The notes: generated from the sequence alone by a model not told the origin. Shown: positions 1-6,159, numbered from the stretch's first letter. The stretch: 9,230 nt of DNA from an uncultured Acidaminococcus sp. (GCA_900314165.1 OMUE01000115.1:1-9230), one strand, 5' to 3'. Translations and numbers: made by a program.

Positions 1-729
1 GTCTATTTCCCGGATGGCAAAATCTATCAGGACGGCTATTTTGCGGAGAAAGGGCTGGTGGAAGGAAAGGAATATTATAAGGATGGGGGTCTGAAAGTCG
101 AAGCTAAATTCTGCTGTAACTCCTCCTATGGTCCTAACTATCCTACAGAGGGAGATTTTTATAACAGGGAAGGAGTCAAGGTTTATTCCGGTAAATTTTC
201 TATCGTTGATGGCACGGTAGGCCGGGGCTGGGTTAGAAAGCCGGAAGGCTATGAAAATCTGGAAACGAAGTACTGGCCGGTAGAATACTTTGATGCCGGA
301 GACGTCTTTGAAATGGAACATCCTTACCTGGATGAATCCTTTACCTGCCCTGTCTGTGGCCATATTACCCGTAAGCGAAAAGGGAGACCGGAACGGTGCG
401 AAAACTGCCGTTGGGTGCGAGATGCAAAAGCGGAAAAGGATCCTGCCCAGGCTGGCGGGCCTAACGTCTTTTCTCTTGCTGAATATAAAGCTATCTGGTT
501 TAATGACCATCTGACCCTGCAGGAGTACAGAGCTATCGTTAAAACGTTATTTGCCGCCTTTGTCGATGGCAAAGAAGAACCTGCTAAAGTAGAACGTTTT
601 TTTGCGGATCCAAAGATTATGGACTATGTAGATTCAGATTATGAGGAACACCGTGATGGATCCGGATACCGCCATCTGCTTTTTGCGGCTTATAATCTTG
701 TCAGCTTGCTATTCTTTTGGGAATGGTGA
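1..729 (+). CDS. MORN_2-repeat protein with C-terminal CPCC-type zinc domain (5' end missing)
   Basis: The reading frame is open from the first base, so this is the C-terminal 242 residues of a longer protein; an internal GTG at 58 has no reason to be the start. The N-terminal part carries degenerate MORN_2-type repeats, as in YwqK-family proteins: YFPDGKIYQDGYF, EGKEYYKDGGLKVEAKF and EGDFYNREGVKVYSGKF. Then comes a CxxC-x13-CxxC zinc-binding segment encoded at 346-408 (CPVCG and CENCRW), followed by DP..AGGPN..SLAEY. This order matches my memory of the cysteine-rich CPCC domain (CPCCG..., CPVCFWEDD, GGPN..SL.EA). About 90 further residues, acidic and then hydrophobic, end in FFWEW. No signal peptide can be assessed. 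Both domain types occur in immunity proteins near polymorphic toxins, so an immunity or binding role is possible but only inferred. The repeats and zinc segment are clear; the function is unknown. Confidence 0.85.
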   Translation, partial: VYFPDGKIYQDGYFAEKGLVEGKEYYKDGGLKVEAKFCCNSSYGPNYPTEGDFYNREGVKVYSGKFSIVDGTVGRGWVRKPEGYENLETKYWPVEYFDAGDVFEMEHPYLDESFTCPVCGHITRKRKGRPERCENCRWVRDAKAEKDPAQAGGPNVFSLAEYKAIWFNDHLTLQEYRAIVKTLFAAFVDGKEEPAKVERFFADPKIMDYVDSDYEEHRDGSGYRHLLFAAYNLVSLLFFWEW

Positions 730-936
730 CGTCTGACGTCTCACTCAAGCTGTGCAACGCACGTCGGGCTCAAGCTGCCTCGACACAAGAATAATCGGGG
801 CCAAGACACCTCGGTTCAAGATCACTCGTACTTGGGCAAAAATTCTTTCGTAAAAAAGAAGGACTTCCTTGCAGGTATGGCGAATTTTAATAATCCGGGC
901 CAATTTTAAAGCGGCAAGGGCGTAGTGAAATCGAGA

Positions 937-970
937 GAGAGCTGTCTGAGGGGAGGCAGTTCTCTTTTTT
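937..970 (+). terminator. Rho-independent terminator
   Basis: An 11-bp stem pairs GAGAGCTGTCT (937-947) with AGGCAGTTCTC (954-964), including two G-U pairs, around the loop GAGGGG, and six T follow directly. It could end the MORN_2/CPCC gene transcript, with a long 3' untranslated region, or a short independent RNA starting near 840-900; no good promoter for the latter was seen. Confidence 0.8.
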
Positions 971-1055
971 GTCCGCTGATTGGCTTGGGATGATGGATGA
1001 GACGATAGAGATTATCAAGGTAATGACCACAAAATAAAAAAATCTAAAAAAGTAC

Positions 1056-1084
1056 TTGCAAAATAGGCTAAAATATATTATTAT
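1056..1084 (+). promoter_or_regulatory. Sigma70-type promoter of candidate small RNA
   Basis: The -35 TTGCAA (1056-1061) and the -10 TATTAT (1079-1084) are separated by 17 bp in an A/T-rich stretch. Transcription would start near 1091. No start codon with a ribosome binding site follows before the terminator at 1227-1253, so the product should be a non-coding RNA. Confidence 0.65.
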
Positions 1085-1090
1085 AACACA

Positions 1091-1253
1091 TTCAAGGCAA
1101 AATTGATATTTAGCTTTTTCTGTTGATTTAAGGGGACGTCAGGTCCTCGTCGCTTAGATAGTAAACCAGGGAACATTCGATTTTAGACGCTACTTGTAGA
1201 CAGAGAGGGTTACGGTTAACGTACTTGAGCTGTCTGCTGACAGCTCTTTTTTT
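1091..1253 (+). ncRNA. Candidate small non-coding RNA, about 160 nt, unidentified family
   Basis: The interval is bounded by a good promoter (TTGCAA-17-TATTAT) and a near-perfect intrinsic terminator, and has no coding potential that I can see. Internal pairings are visible: GGGGAC (1132-1137) with GTCCTC (1143-1148) around a GTCAG loop, and GTAAACC (1161-1167) with GGTTAC (1208-1213) with one bulged A, which would enclose a middle domain. The 3' end is the terminator hairpin. I do not recognise it as 6S RNA, tmRNA, RNase P RNA or a known riboswitch. It could also be a cis-acting leader for the TPR gene at 1425, since the terminator sits about 170 bases before that start. The boundaries are predicted, not measured. 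Confidence 0.5.
1227..1253 (+). terminator. Rho-independent terminator
   Basis: A perfect 8-bp stem GAGCTGTC (1227-1234) / GACAGCTC (1239-1246) with a TGCT loop is followed by seven T. It would end the candidate small RNA. It shares the word GAGCTGTCTG and a following CTC-T(n)-GTC-CGCT-like tail with the terminator at 937-970. Confidence 0.88.
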
Positions 1254-1371
1254 GTCGCTAAATCACAACCTGGGAGTGATGCTGCTCCGGATGAAGAGGC
1301 GATAAGCAATGACATGAGCTGCCGGAAGGAGGACATGGCAAATCTTCGGTAAATTATTCGTCAGACGTTAG

Positions 1372-1400
1372 TTGGCTTGCGAAATTCAATCTTTTATTGG
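1372..1400 (+). promoter_or_regulatory. Possible promoter of the TPR-SEL1-TPR operon
   Basis: TTGGCT (1372-1377) and TATTGG (1395-1400) lie 17 bp apart just upstream of the first TPR gene. Both hexamers are poor matches to consensus. It is listed because the two upstream terminators mean the operon probably needs its own promoter, and nothing better was seen. Confidence 0.25.
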
Positions 1401-1409
1401 TTTTCCCAG

Positions 1410-1415
1410 AGGAGG
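1410..1415 (+). promoter_or_regulatory. Ribosome binding site choosing GTG 1425
   Basis: AGGAGG ends 9 bases before GTG 1425 but only 3 bases before the in-frame TTG 1419, which favours the GTG. The downstream paralogue starts in the same context, GCCTGTGA, which supports the choice. Confidence 0.75.
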
Positions 1416-1424
1416 TAATTGCCT

Positions 1425-2327
1425 GTGAGCAACTTTAAGGCTATCATTGACGAACTCGCTGCTTGTGACCTGAAAAACTGCAAACATGTTGGTGAATTGC
1501 TGTACGGCCTGCATCAGTTTATTAAAATGAATGCGCTGAACGAGCAGGAAAAGGCAGAGGCGCTGGCTGTGCTGGAACAGCTGGCCCGGAAGCTGGAGGC
1601 CACGGGACTGAAGCCGTCCCCCTCATGCTGTGATTATTGGGACCCTATAGAAAAGCTAATTGTTGAAAGGCAGTCGGATATCGATTATACGGGCGAGATT
1701 GTCACCCCCGAGTATCCCTTTTCCTTTCTGTATGCGGTCTATGGAACACTGCTAATGGATTGCCACCAGGATACGAAGGCTATGGAAGTACTGGACAAAG
1801 GCCTGGAATGGAATCCTGTCAACACGTATATGCTTCAATTGTGCGCTATAGCAGCCATGAGACTGAATGATATGGATGCATTATATGATGCAGCCATGGA
1901 TGAATTGACCTTTTCGTATACCTTGGAGAATGCTGCCTTAGCCTATTGGCATCTGGGTTCCTATTACTTCGTCCGAAACGATTTTAAAGCGGCTTATTGT
2001 TGTTTCTATATGTGCAGAGCCTATAATCCGGTTGAGTGGAAAATGAAAGGAAACGATAAGGTGTTTGATATACTCCGGCCGTATTGCCCGGAATTTGAGA
2101 AACTGCGTACGGACGATGCGATGGAAGTGTTTGCGGACCGGGAGATTCCCTTCAATAGGATCTTCGATATGGCTGACCTGCTGGCTGACGTGGGCACCAA
2201 GATGGCGGAAGAGGGCAGCCTGGACCTGGCCTGGCATTATCTTTCCCACTCCTATGACATAAATCATAATGAGGCCGTCGGTCAGCTGCTGCTCAAAATT
2301 CAGAGCGGTGCAGAGAAGATGAGTTGA
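1425..2327 (+). CDS. TPR-repeat protein, first of a paralogous pair
   Basis: The 300-residue product has no signal peptide or membrane segment, so it is probably cytosolic. The first 90 residues are helical and poorly recognisable. The core carries TPR-like helix pairs at residues 97-131 (FLYAVYGTLLMD..., ending GLEWNP) and 171-202 (AYWHLGSYYFVRNDFKAAYCCFYM...). A DREIPF motif lies at 238-243, followed by a last helical pair. This order (TPR, tandem helices, an HGIP-like motif, final TPR) resembles a TPR family I remember from gut Firmicutes. TPR proteins bind other proteins; no enzyme motif is present. The gene at 4189 encodes a clear paralogue, and a SEL1-repeat gene starts 16 bases downstream, so they are probably co-transcribed. 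The start is GTG, chosen from the ribosome binding site spacing. Family confidence is good; the function is unknown. Confidence 0.88.
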   Translation: MSNFKAIIDELAACDLKNCKHVGELLYGLHQFIKMNALNEQEKAEALAVLEQLARKLEATGLKPSPSCCDYWDPIEKLIVERQSDIDYTGEIVTPEYPFSFLYAVYGTLLMDCHQDTKAMEVLDKGLEWNPVNTYMLQLCAIAAMRLNDMDALYDAAMDELTFSYTLENAALAYWHLGSYYFVRNDFKAAYCCFYMCRAYNPVEWKMKGNDKVFDILRPYCPEFEKLRTDDAMEVFADREIPFNRIFDMADLLADVGTKMAEEGSLDLAWHYLSHSYDINHNEAVGQLLLKIQSGAEKMS

Positions 2328-2343
2328 GAAAAAGGAGAATAGG

Positions 2344-4125
2344 ATGAAAAAGAAACAGTATACCGTAGAGGAACTGCGGAAGATTGTCCGCCTGGAGGAT
2401 CTGGGGTCTGACATCTGGCATCCGGCGAAAAAAGGAAAAATCAAGTTTGAAGGAATCTATACGATTACGCTGGATGACCTTGAAACGGCGCTGAAGACGA
2501 TTCTGGAGAAGGAACTGCCCGTTCCCGATGTAGAGAACTGGTATTCGTGCCTGTTTTCCAAACTGGTGGATGGCCTCGGTCCAAAGGATATCGTAGACTT
2601 TACCTATGAAAGCCCCACTTCTTTGTATGAATCGGATAATGAACGGGATGCCCTTGCCGGAGTATGGGGGCTGCTCGCAGGTTTTAAATGGGATTTTGAA
2701 GAGTTTCATAGGAATGGGTACTGCGCTCTGATGGTACATGTTGCCTGGGCTGTAGAGGATATTTCCTACTTTCGGAAGAACCGGGACCTGCCGAAGGAGC
2801 AAAAGGATTATCCGGATGCTGTAAAAGCATGCTTTATCAGGGACAATTATCAATACCTGGATGGCCTCAAGAAAGAAGAATTGAAGAGGTTCGTCACCTG
2901 GGTGGATGACCTGGCTGCTCAAGGTAACGGAACAGCCCTCTATGTCAGATGCTACGGTAAATATACAGGGAATGAAGCTTACCAGCAGGACTTTCTGGGA
3001 GCCCGGGATGATGCGGAAAAGCTCTTTCCCCCGACGCAGGATCCCGAACTTGCGAATATATTGGGGAATATCTACTACTACGGCCGGTGTACCGACGGGA
3101 AACCGGACTATGATAAAGCCCTGACCTATTTCACGTTCGGAGCGGCCAATGGCATGGAAGAGTCTATTTATAAGCTGGCCGACATGTACAAGAATGGCTA
3201 TGGGGTCATAAAGAGTCCGGAGACGGCCTTCCGCCTTATAACAAAGCTTTATAAGGAATTGGTTGCTAAAGATCAGGAGAATCCCAATACTCTGAATAAG
3301 CTTGCCGACGTGGCACTCCGGCTGGGCAGCATGCGTCTGCATGGGGAGGGAACCTGGCAGGATATACCCGGTGGCGTTTCCAACTTCCTTATAGCACAAT
3401 ACGCCATCAAAAAACGCCTGAGAGAACGGTATTACCATGAAGAAAAGAATGTTTATGAGGACAACGTAGTGGCTGCCAACATCTGGAATTGCCTGGAAGA
3501 GGCCAGGGAGATACTCCCTCAGGAAGAAAATACCGGCAAAGTCCGGGACGATGAATTTCAGGCAGTTCGAGGCCTGCTGGAAGAGAGTTACTATATTTCC
3601 TGGGAAGCCAAGCCTCTGAAGCATGGGGACTGGGCCATTACCTTTAAACGGATAAAGAAAAATGAATACCGGACGAAGAAGCGGTTCTTTACCGTTCCGG
3701 AGACCTATTTCTGTATGTATACGGATGAAATCAAAGGCCGGGTGACACCTGTTTCTAAAAAGATGCCTTTGAAAGGCAAGGCTAGTTGTCTGGATATCGA
3801 CAAGAAAGAAAATATCACGGTCTTTTCCTATGAGGGTAAGCCGGTGCTGGGACTGAAAGGGACAGTGTTTGATTGGCGCATACCCAAGCCGGAAAAGCAA
3901 AGCGGCGTCTTCTACTGCATGGCGGGCGTCACGTTCATACCGGGAGGCCGGCAGTATGATTATTTCTGCCCTAAGGATGAGGATATCCGGCCTGGTGACA
4001 AAGTGATTGTGAAGGATGATCGCGAAGAAGAGAAAGAGGCCGTCGTCCAGAACGTGATACCGGTCGCCAAGGAAGATCTGGGGCTGTTTATGGATAGCGT
4101 TAGGATAATCGAACGGAAGGCGTAG
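2344..4125 (+). CDS. SEL1-repeat protein with unknown N- and C-terminal domains
   Basis: The 593-residue product has no signal peptide or membrane helix. SEL1-like helical repeats are visible at about 234-270 (LANILGNIYYYGRC...YDKALTYFTFGAANG), 271-305 (YKLADMYKNGYGV...SPETAF) and, degenerate, 320-361 (LGSMRLHGEGTW). The N-terminal 230 residues are not recognised. From about 420 to the end the protein looks beta-rich and basic, ending in YDYFCPKDEDIRPGDKVIV and a VVQNV strand, similar to small beta-barrel tails seen on other SEL1-type proteins. SEL1 repeats are protein-interaction scaffolds; no catalytic motif is evident. The ATG has AAAGGAG six bases upstream. It lies 16 bases after the first TPR gene and 63 bases before the second, giving an operon of three. 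The shared position between two paralogous TPR proteins suggests they may form one complex, which is inference only. Confidence 0.88.
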   Translation: MKKKQYTVEELRKIVRLEDLGSDIWHPAKKGKIKFEGIYTITLDDLETALKTILEKELPVPDVENWYSCLFSKLVDGLGPKDIVDFTYESPTSLYESDNERDALAGVWGLLAGFKWDFEEFHRNGYCALMVHVAWAVEDISYFRKNRDLPKEQKDYPDAVKACFIRDNYQYLDGLKKEELKRFVTWVDDLAAQGNGTALYVRCYGKYTGNEAYQQDFLGARDDAEKLFPPTQDPELANILGNIYYYGRCTDGKPDYDKALTYFTFGAANGMEESIYKLADMYKNGYGVIKSPETAFRLITKLYKELVAKDQENPNTLNKLADVALRLGSMRLHGEGTWQDIPGGVSNFLIAQYAIKKRLRERYYHEEKNVYEDNVVAANIWNCLEEAREILPQEENTGKVRDDEFQAVRGLLEESYYISWEAKPLKHGDWAITFKRIKKNEYRTKKRFFTVPETYFCMYTDEIKGRVTPVSKKMPLKGKASCLDIDKKENITVFSYEGKPVLGLKGTVFDWRIPKPEKQSGVFYCMAGVTFIPGGRQYDYFCPKDEDIRPGDKVIVKDDREEEKEAVVQNVIPVAKEDLGLFMDSVRIIERKA

Positions 4126-4174
4126 GCTTGGGATGAAGCGTGTGAGGACTTGGGAAGAAATGGAAAAGCTGAAA

Positions 4175-4178
4175 GGAG
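4175..4178 (+). promoter_or_regulatory. Ribosome binding site choosing GTG 4189
   Basis: AAAGGAG is centred about 10 bases before GTG 4189. The upstream in-frame TTG at 4150 has no such site and would add 13 residues (GRNGKAERRLLP type) absent from the paralogue. Confidence 0.7.
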
Positions 4179-4188
4179 ACTGCTGCCT

Positions 4189-5028
4189 GTGAATCAAAAC
4201 GAACGTCTCATTAGATACTTTCTTGATATGCTGAAACATGCTGACCTGGGGACTCAGGTGAGCGGCTTGGGCTATATGGCAGATCAGCTTGAGAGATTAA
4301 AAGTCGTACCTATACCGGGGCCGTACCGCTATGATTTCCAAGATAACATGGAAAAGCTGCTATTCGAGCATAAATGCCAGCAGGATTCCACAGTCATGGA
4401 CCATACGCCGCCTGCATTTCCCTTCTGGTTTCTCTATGAGACGTATGGAAGACTCCTGTTGAAGAACCGGCAGTATGCCGAGGCCAGAAAAATATTGAGA
4501 ATAGCTTTGCGCTGGGACCCTTTCAACGCCTATACCTACTTCCTGTACAGCTGTGCGGCCTGGGAGGAAAAGGACAGGGAAGCTGCCCGGCAGGCAGCCG
4601 TGCAGATTTTATCCGTGGCTTATTGGTCACATCATTTGGCCAAGGCCTATCTGATGTTGGGGAATTATTACCTGTACCGGCAGGATTACAAGGCTGCTTA
4701 TGCCTGCTTCTATATGAGACGGCAATATTATCGAAAGAATAAGGATCTGGCTGCACGGATGGCAGCTTTCCCTAAAAAGCATCCGGAATGTGCAGTACTG
4801 GATTCCAAAGAAAAGGTCTCACAGGTGCTGGCCGAGCATGAGATTCCTTATACCAAAGTCCTTGAGAATGCCCAGTTAGCCCTTCAGAAGGCGGAAGCTT
4901 GTTATAAGGAAGGCAAGCTCATGGAAGCTCAATATTTCTATTTCGTCGTCTACTGTTTGACCCATGACAAGAAATACTGGAAGCTGCGGAATGAGATCCA
5001 GGCCAAACGGAGAAATCCGTTTGGGTGA
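4189..5028 (+). CDS. TPR-repeat protein, second of a paralogous pair
   Basis: The 279-residue product is a paralogue of the gene at 1425. Matching blocks include FPFWFLYETYGRLLL / YPFSFLYAVYGTLLM, ALRWDPFNAYTY / GLEWNPVNTYML, LGNYYLYRQDYKAAYACFYM / LGSYYFVRNDFKAAYCCFYM, and HEIPY / REIPF. TPR-like segments fall at residues 78-111 and 151-182, with a last helical pair at about 225-258. No signal peptide or membrane segment is seen. The N-terminal 70 residues and the region at 183-215 diverge strongly from the partner, so the copies are old and have probably specialised. It is the last gene of the TPR-SEL1-TPR cassette and is followed by a terminator at 5061. The start is GTG. The likely role is protein binding; the partners are unknown. 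Confidence 0.88.
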   Translation: MNQNERLIRYFLDMLKHADLGTQVSGLGYMADQLERLKVVPIPGPYRYDFQDNMEKLLFEHKCQQDSTVMDHTPPAFPFWFLYETYGRLLLKNRQYAEARKILRIALRWDPFNAYTYFLYSCAAWEEKDREAARQAAVQILSVAYWSHHLAKAYLMLGNYYLYRQDYKAAYACFYMRRQYYRKNKDLAARMAAFPKKHPECAVLDSKEKVSQVLAEHEIPYTKVLENAQLALQKAEACYKEGKLMEAQYFYFVVYCLTHDKKYWKLRNEIQAKRRNPFG

Positions 5029-5060
5029 GGGGGTAGAGGCCGTATTGGCAATAAAAAATG

Positions 5061-5095
5061 ATCCCGTCAGACGCTTGATCACGTCCTGACGGGAT
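5061..5095. terminator. Bidirectional terminator between convergent genes
   Basis: A perfect 10-bp stem ATCCCGTCAG (5061-5070) / CTGACGGGAT (5086-5095) is extended inside by ACG/CGT with one bulge. Read on the minus strand it is followed by CATTTTTTATT, a good T-tract for the serine recombinase transcript. Read on the plus strand only TTT follows, so it is weaker for the TPR operon. Confidence 0.8.
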
Positions 5096-5107
5096 TTGAC
5101 AAATATG

Positions 5108-5695
5108 TTATTTTTCTTGGCTGTTATTCTTGTTTTCGGCCGAAAATTCTTTTATGAACCGGTAAAGAACGGGGATGCTCACATGACATCTAAGAGCCAA
5201 TTCCATTTTTGTAGATATTTTTTTCTCTTCATATAATCTATATAGCGCAATAAAGTTTTCAGGCCTTTTCAAGCGGGTGCGACCTTTGTATCTGCCCTTG
5301 GCACGGGCAATCGCGATGCCTTCTTTTTGCTTTTCCAAATATAGATCCTGTTGGAAAGAAGCAACTGCTGCAATAGCACTGATTTTGGATTTACCTTCCG
5401 GAGATGCTGTATCGAAATTCTCTTTTAAGCTAACGAGTCTGACATTTTTTGCTTGCAAGCAGGCCATCAGGCGTGAGAGATCAATGGTATTGTGGGCAAT
5501 TTGGGCCAATGATTCGATGTAGATTTCGTCTCCATTACCAACAAAATTTAATAAGGCCTGAAGTGCCGGACGATTAGAATCCTTGACAGAAGCGTCTTCT
5601 TTATAAAATTTTTCAATGCCATATTTCGCTAAAGCGTCTTTCCGACTCTGCAGGTCTTTGCTGATGATTGATGTGCGGATGTAGCCGATTTTCAT
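5108..5695 (-). CDS. Small serine recombinase (resolvase/invertase) homologue, probably catalytically impaired
   Basis: The 195-residue product has the resolvase/invertase layout: an N-terminal catalytic domain (MKIGYIRTS, nucleophile candidate Ser9, Arg7, and Arg42 in NRPALQALL), the long E helix (LEKQKEGIAIARAKGRYKGR, about 120-139) and a C-terminal helix-turn-helix (about 155-185). The usual length of this family is 180-210. However, the block that normally reads LDRLGRNT is LAQIAHNT: the counterparts of gamma-delta resolvase Asp67, Arg68 and Arg71 are Ala63, Gln64 and His68. FERD..LER has become FQQDLYLEK, losing the counterparts of Arg119 and Arg125. The fold and DNA-binding domain look intact. 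It may therefore act as a DNA-binding or architectural protein rather than a recombinase. The start is ATG 5695, with GGGAGGG six bases upstream, not the earlier in-frame ATG at 5725. It lies downstream of the excisionase-like gene on the same strand. Confidence 0.88.
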   Translation of the reverse strand: MKIGYIRTSIISKDLQSRKDALAKYGIEKFYKEDASVKDSNRPALQALLNFVGNGDEIYIESLAQIAHNTIDLSRLMACLQAKNVRLVSLKENFDTASPEGKSKISAIAAVASFQQDLYLEKQKEGIAIARAKGRYKGRTRLKRPENFIALYRLYEEKKISTKMELALRCHVSIPVLYRFIKEFSAENKNNSQEK

Positions 5696-5715
5696 TGCTA
5701 TCCCTCCCAATTGTG

Positions 5716-5763
5716 AAAGACGCACCTGCTAAAGCAAATACCGCCTTCAGCAGATGCGTCTTT
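5716..5763 (-). repeat. Long imperfect inverted repeat between two minus-strand genes
   Basis: Arms AAAGACGCACCTGCT (5716-5730) and AGCAGATGCGTCTTT (5749-5763) pair over 15 positions with one mismatch around an 18-base loop. It sits in the gap between the excisionase-like gene and the recombinase homologue. It may be a weak terminator or attenuator, as only TTT follows on the minus strand, or a dyad bound by the recombinase homologue, whose natural sites are inverted repeats. Confidence 0.7.
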
Positions 5764-5771
5764 TCGACAGG

Positions 5772-5790
5772 GTGCCAGGTTGGTTGGCAC
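5772..5790 (-). repeat. Short hairpin just after the excisionase-like stop codon
   Basis: GTGCCA (5772-5777) and TGGCAC (5785-5790) form a 6-bp inverted repeat with a 7-base loop directly next to the stop codon at 5791-5793. With the larger dyad at 5716-5763 it makes two tandem hairpins in the intergenic transcript. Confidence 0.5.
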
Positions 5791-6027
5791 TTATGCTTTC
5801 AGATATTTCTTGTTTCTGCTTTGCAGAAATTCCAGGAAATCCCTACTCCGGATCAGATGAAGCCGCTGGTTCAAGTCAAGGATAGAATTTTTGAATTTGG
5901 GGTTTGTTCGCATTTCGTTAAGAAGTCTCCAGACTGTGACGCGGTTTATAGAATACTGCTTCGCTAATTGATACGGTTGTAGCCATTTCTCGCCGTAATC
6001 GTCTAGATAAATTTGTTCAGTTTTCAA
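5791..6027 (-). CDS. Excisionase-like / MerR-type helix-turn-helix protein
   Basis: The 78-residue product has a single DNA-binding domain: WLQPYQLAKQYSINRVTVWRLLNEM is a helix-turn-helix of the excisionase/HTH_17 style, and RLHLIRSRDFLEFLQSR matches the wing and final helix of that fold. Its size and its place next to an integrase and repressor fit a recombination directionality factor, which bends attachment-site DNA and promotes excision. It could instead be a small transcription regulator. The start is TTG 6027; AAGGAGGG (6034-6041) lies exactly six bases upstream, and no ATG is available at a suitable place. It is transcribed divergently from the XRE repressor, from a promoter near 6110-6138, and is followed by two hairpins and the serine-recombinase homologue. 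The fold is fairly sure; the excision role is inferred from context. Confidence 0.78.
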   Translation of the reverse strand: MKTEQIYLDDYGEKWLQPYQLAKQYSINRVTVWRLLNEMRTNPKFKNSILDLNQRLHLIRSRDFLEFLQSRNKKYLKA

Positions 6028-6033
6028 TTTTTT

Positions 6034-6041
6034 CCCTCCTT
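6034..6041 (-). promoter_or_regulatory. Ribosome binding site supporting a TTG start
   Basis: AAGGAGGG on the minus strand is followed by six A and then TTG AAA ACT, the first codons of the excisionase-like gene. The near-ideal site decides for this unusual start codon. Confidence 0.8.
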
Positions 6042-6055
6042 AACAGAATATGATA

Positions 6056-6068
6056 GATAGGGGTGACA
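6056..6068 (+). repeat. 13-bp direct repeat, copy 1 (operator candidate)
   Basis: GATAGGGGTGACA occurs here in the leader of the excisionase-like gene and again, identically and in the same orientation, at 6853-6865 before the integrase gene. The two copies therefore mark the upstream regions of both recombination genes. Confidence 0.65.
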
Positions 6069-6102
6069 ACATGTTATGGGATATCATAAATCGATCCTAT
6101 AT

Positions 6103-6120
6103 TGTGGTGATCATAGCACA
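6103..6120. promoter_or_regulatory. Possible operator dyad over the excisionase promoter
   Basis: TGTG (6103-6106) and CACA (6117-6120) are mirrored around a ten-base centre containing TGATCA and overlap the -10 of the minus-strand promoter. Five of nine positions are symmetric. The adjacent XRE repressor is the natural candidate ligand. Confidence 0.35.
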
Positions 6121-6138
6121 TTTCGAAAATCTTAGCAA
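6110..6138 (-). promoter_or_regulatory. Promoter of the excisionase-like / recombinase transcript
   Basis: On the minus strand TTGCTA (6138-6133) and TATGAT (6115-6110) are 17 bp apart, with a TGC extension just before the -10. The leader to the TTG start would be about 75 bases. Confidence 0.6.
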
Positions 6139-6159
6139 TATCAATTTTAGATCTTCTGA

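Larger units (their letters stand above)
730..1424. other. 695-base non-coding region with two terminators and a candidate small RNA
   Basis: No plausible protein gene is seen here on either strand. It begins with TGACGTC directly repeated at 727-733 and 734-740, overlapping the upstream stop codon, then CTCAAGCTG twice (744-752 and 769-777) within a run of loosely repeated CAAG/CTCG words up to about 835. An intrinsic terminator lies at 937-970. A strong promoter at 1056-1084 drives a likely transcript ending at a second terminator at 1227-1253. The remainder (1254-1424) leads to the TPR gene and carries its ribosome binding site. Confidence 0.7.

Noticed and set aside
1203..1210. GAGAGGGT, matching the tRNA-Ser 3' end, as the left attachment site
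   Set aside because: Only eight bases match and flanking bases differ from the tRNA. This is within chance expectation for the window.
1091..1253. Retron RNA or type III antitoxin RNA
   Set aside because: There is no reverse transcriptase and no ToxN-like endoribonuclease gene in the window, and the RNA lacks tandem antitoxin repeats.
1335..1352. Mini open frame ATG GCA AAT CTT CGG TAA behind AAGGAGG
   Set aside because: The ribosome binding site is only two bases from the ATG, the product is five residues and nothing suggests a leader peptide mechanism.
730..1424. CRISPR array
   Set aside because: The repeated words are short, diverged and unevenly spaced, and no cas gene is present.
2293..4239. 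A 648-codon open frame on the minus strand opposite the SEL1 gene
   Set aside because: It lacks a ribosome binding site, has hydrophobic low-information sequence and mirrors a gene with clear SEL1 repeats. It is a shadow frame.
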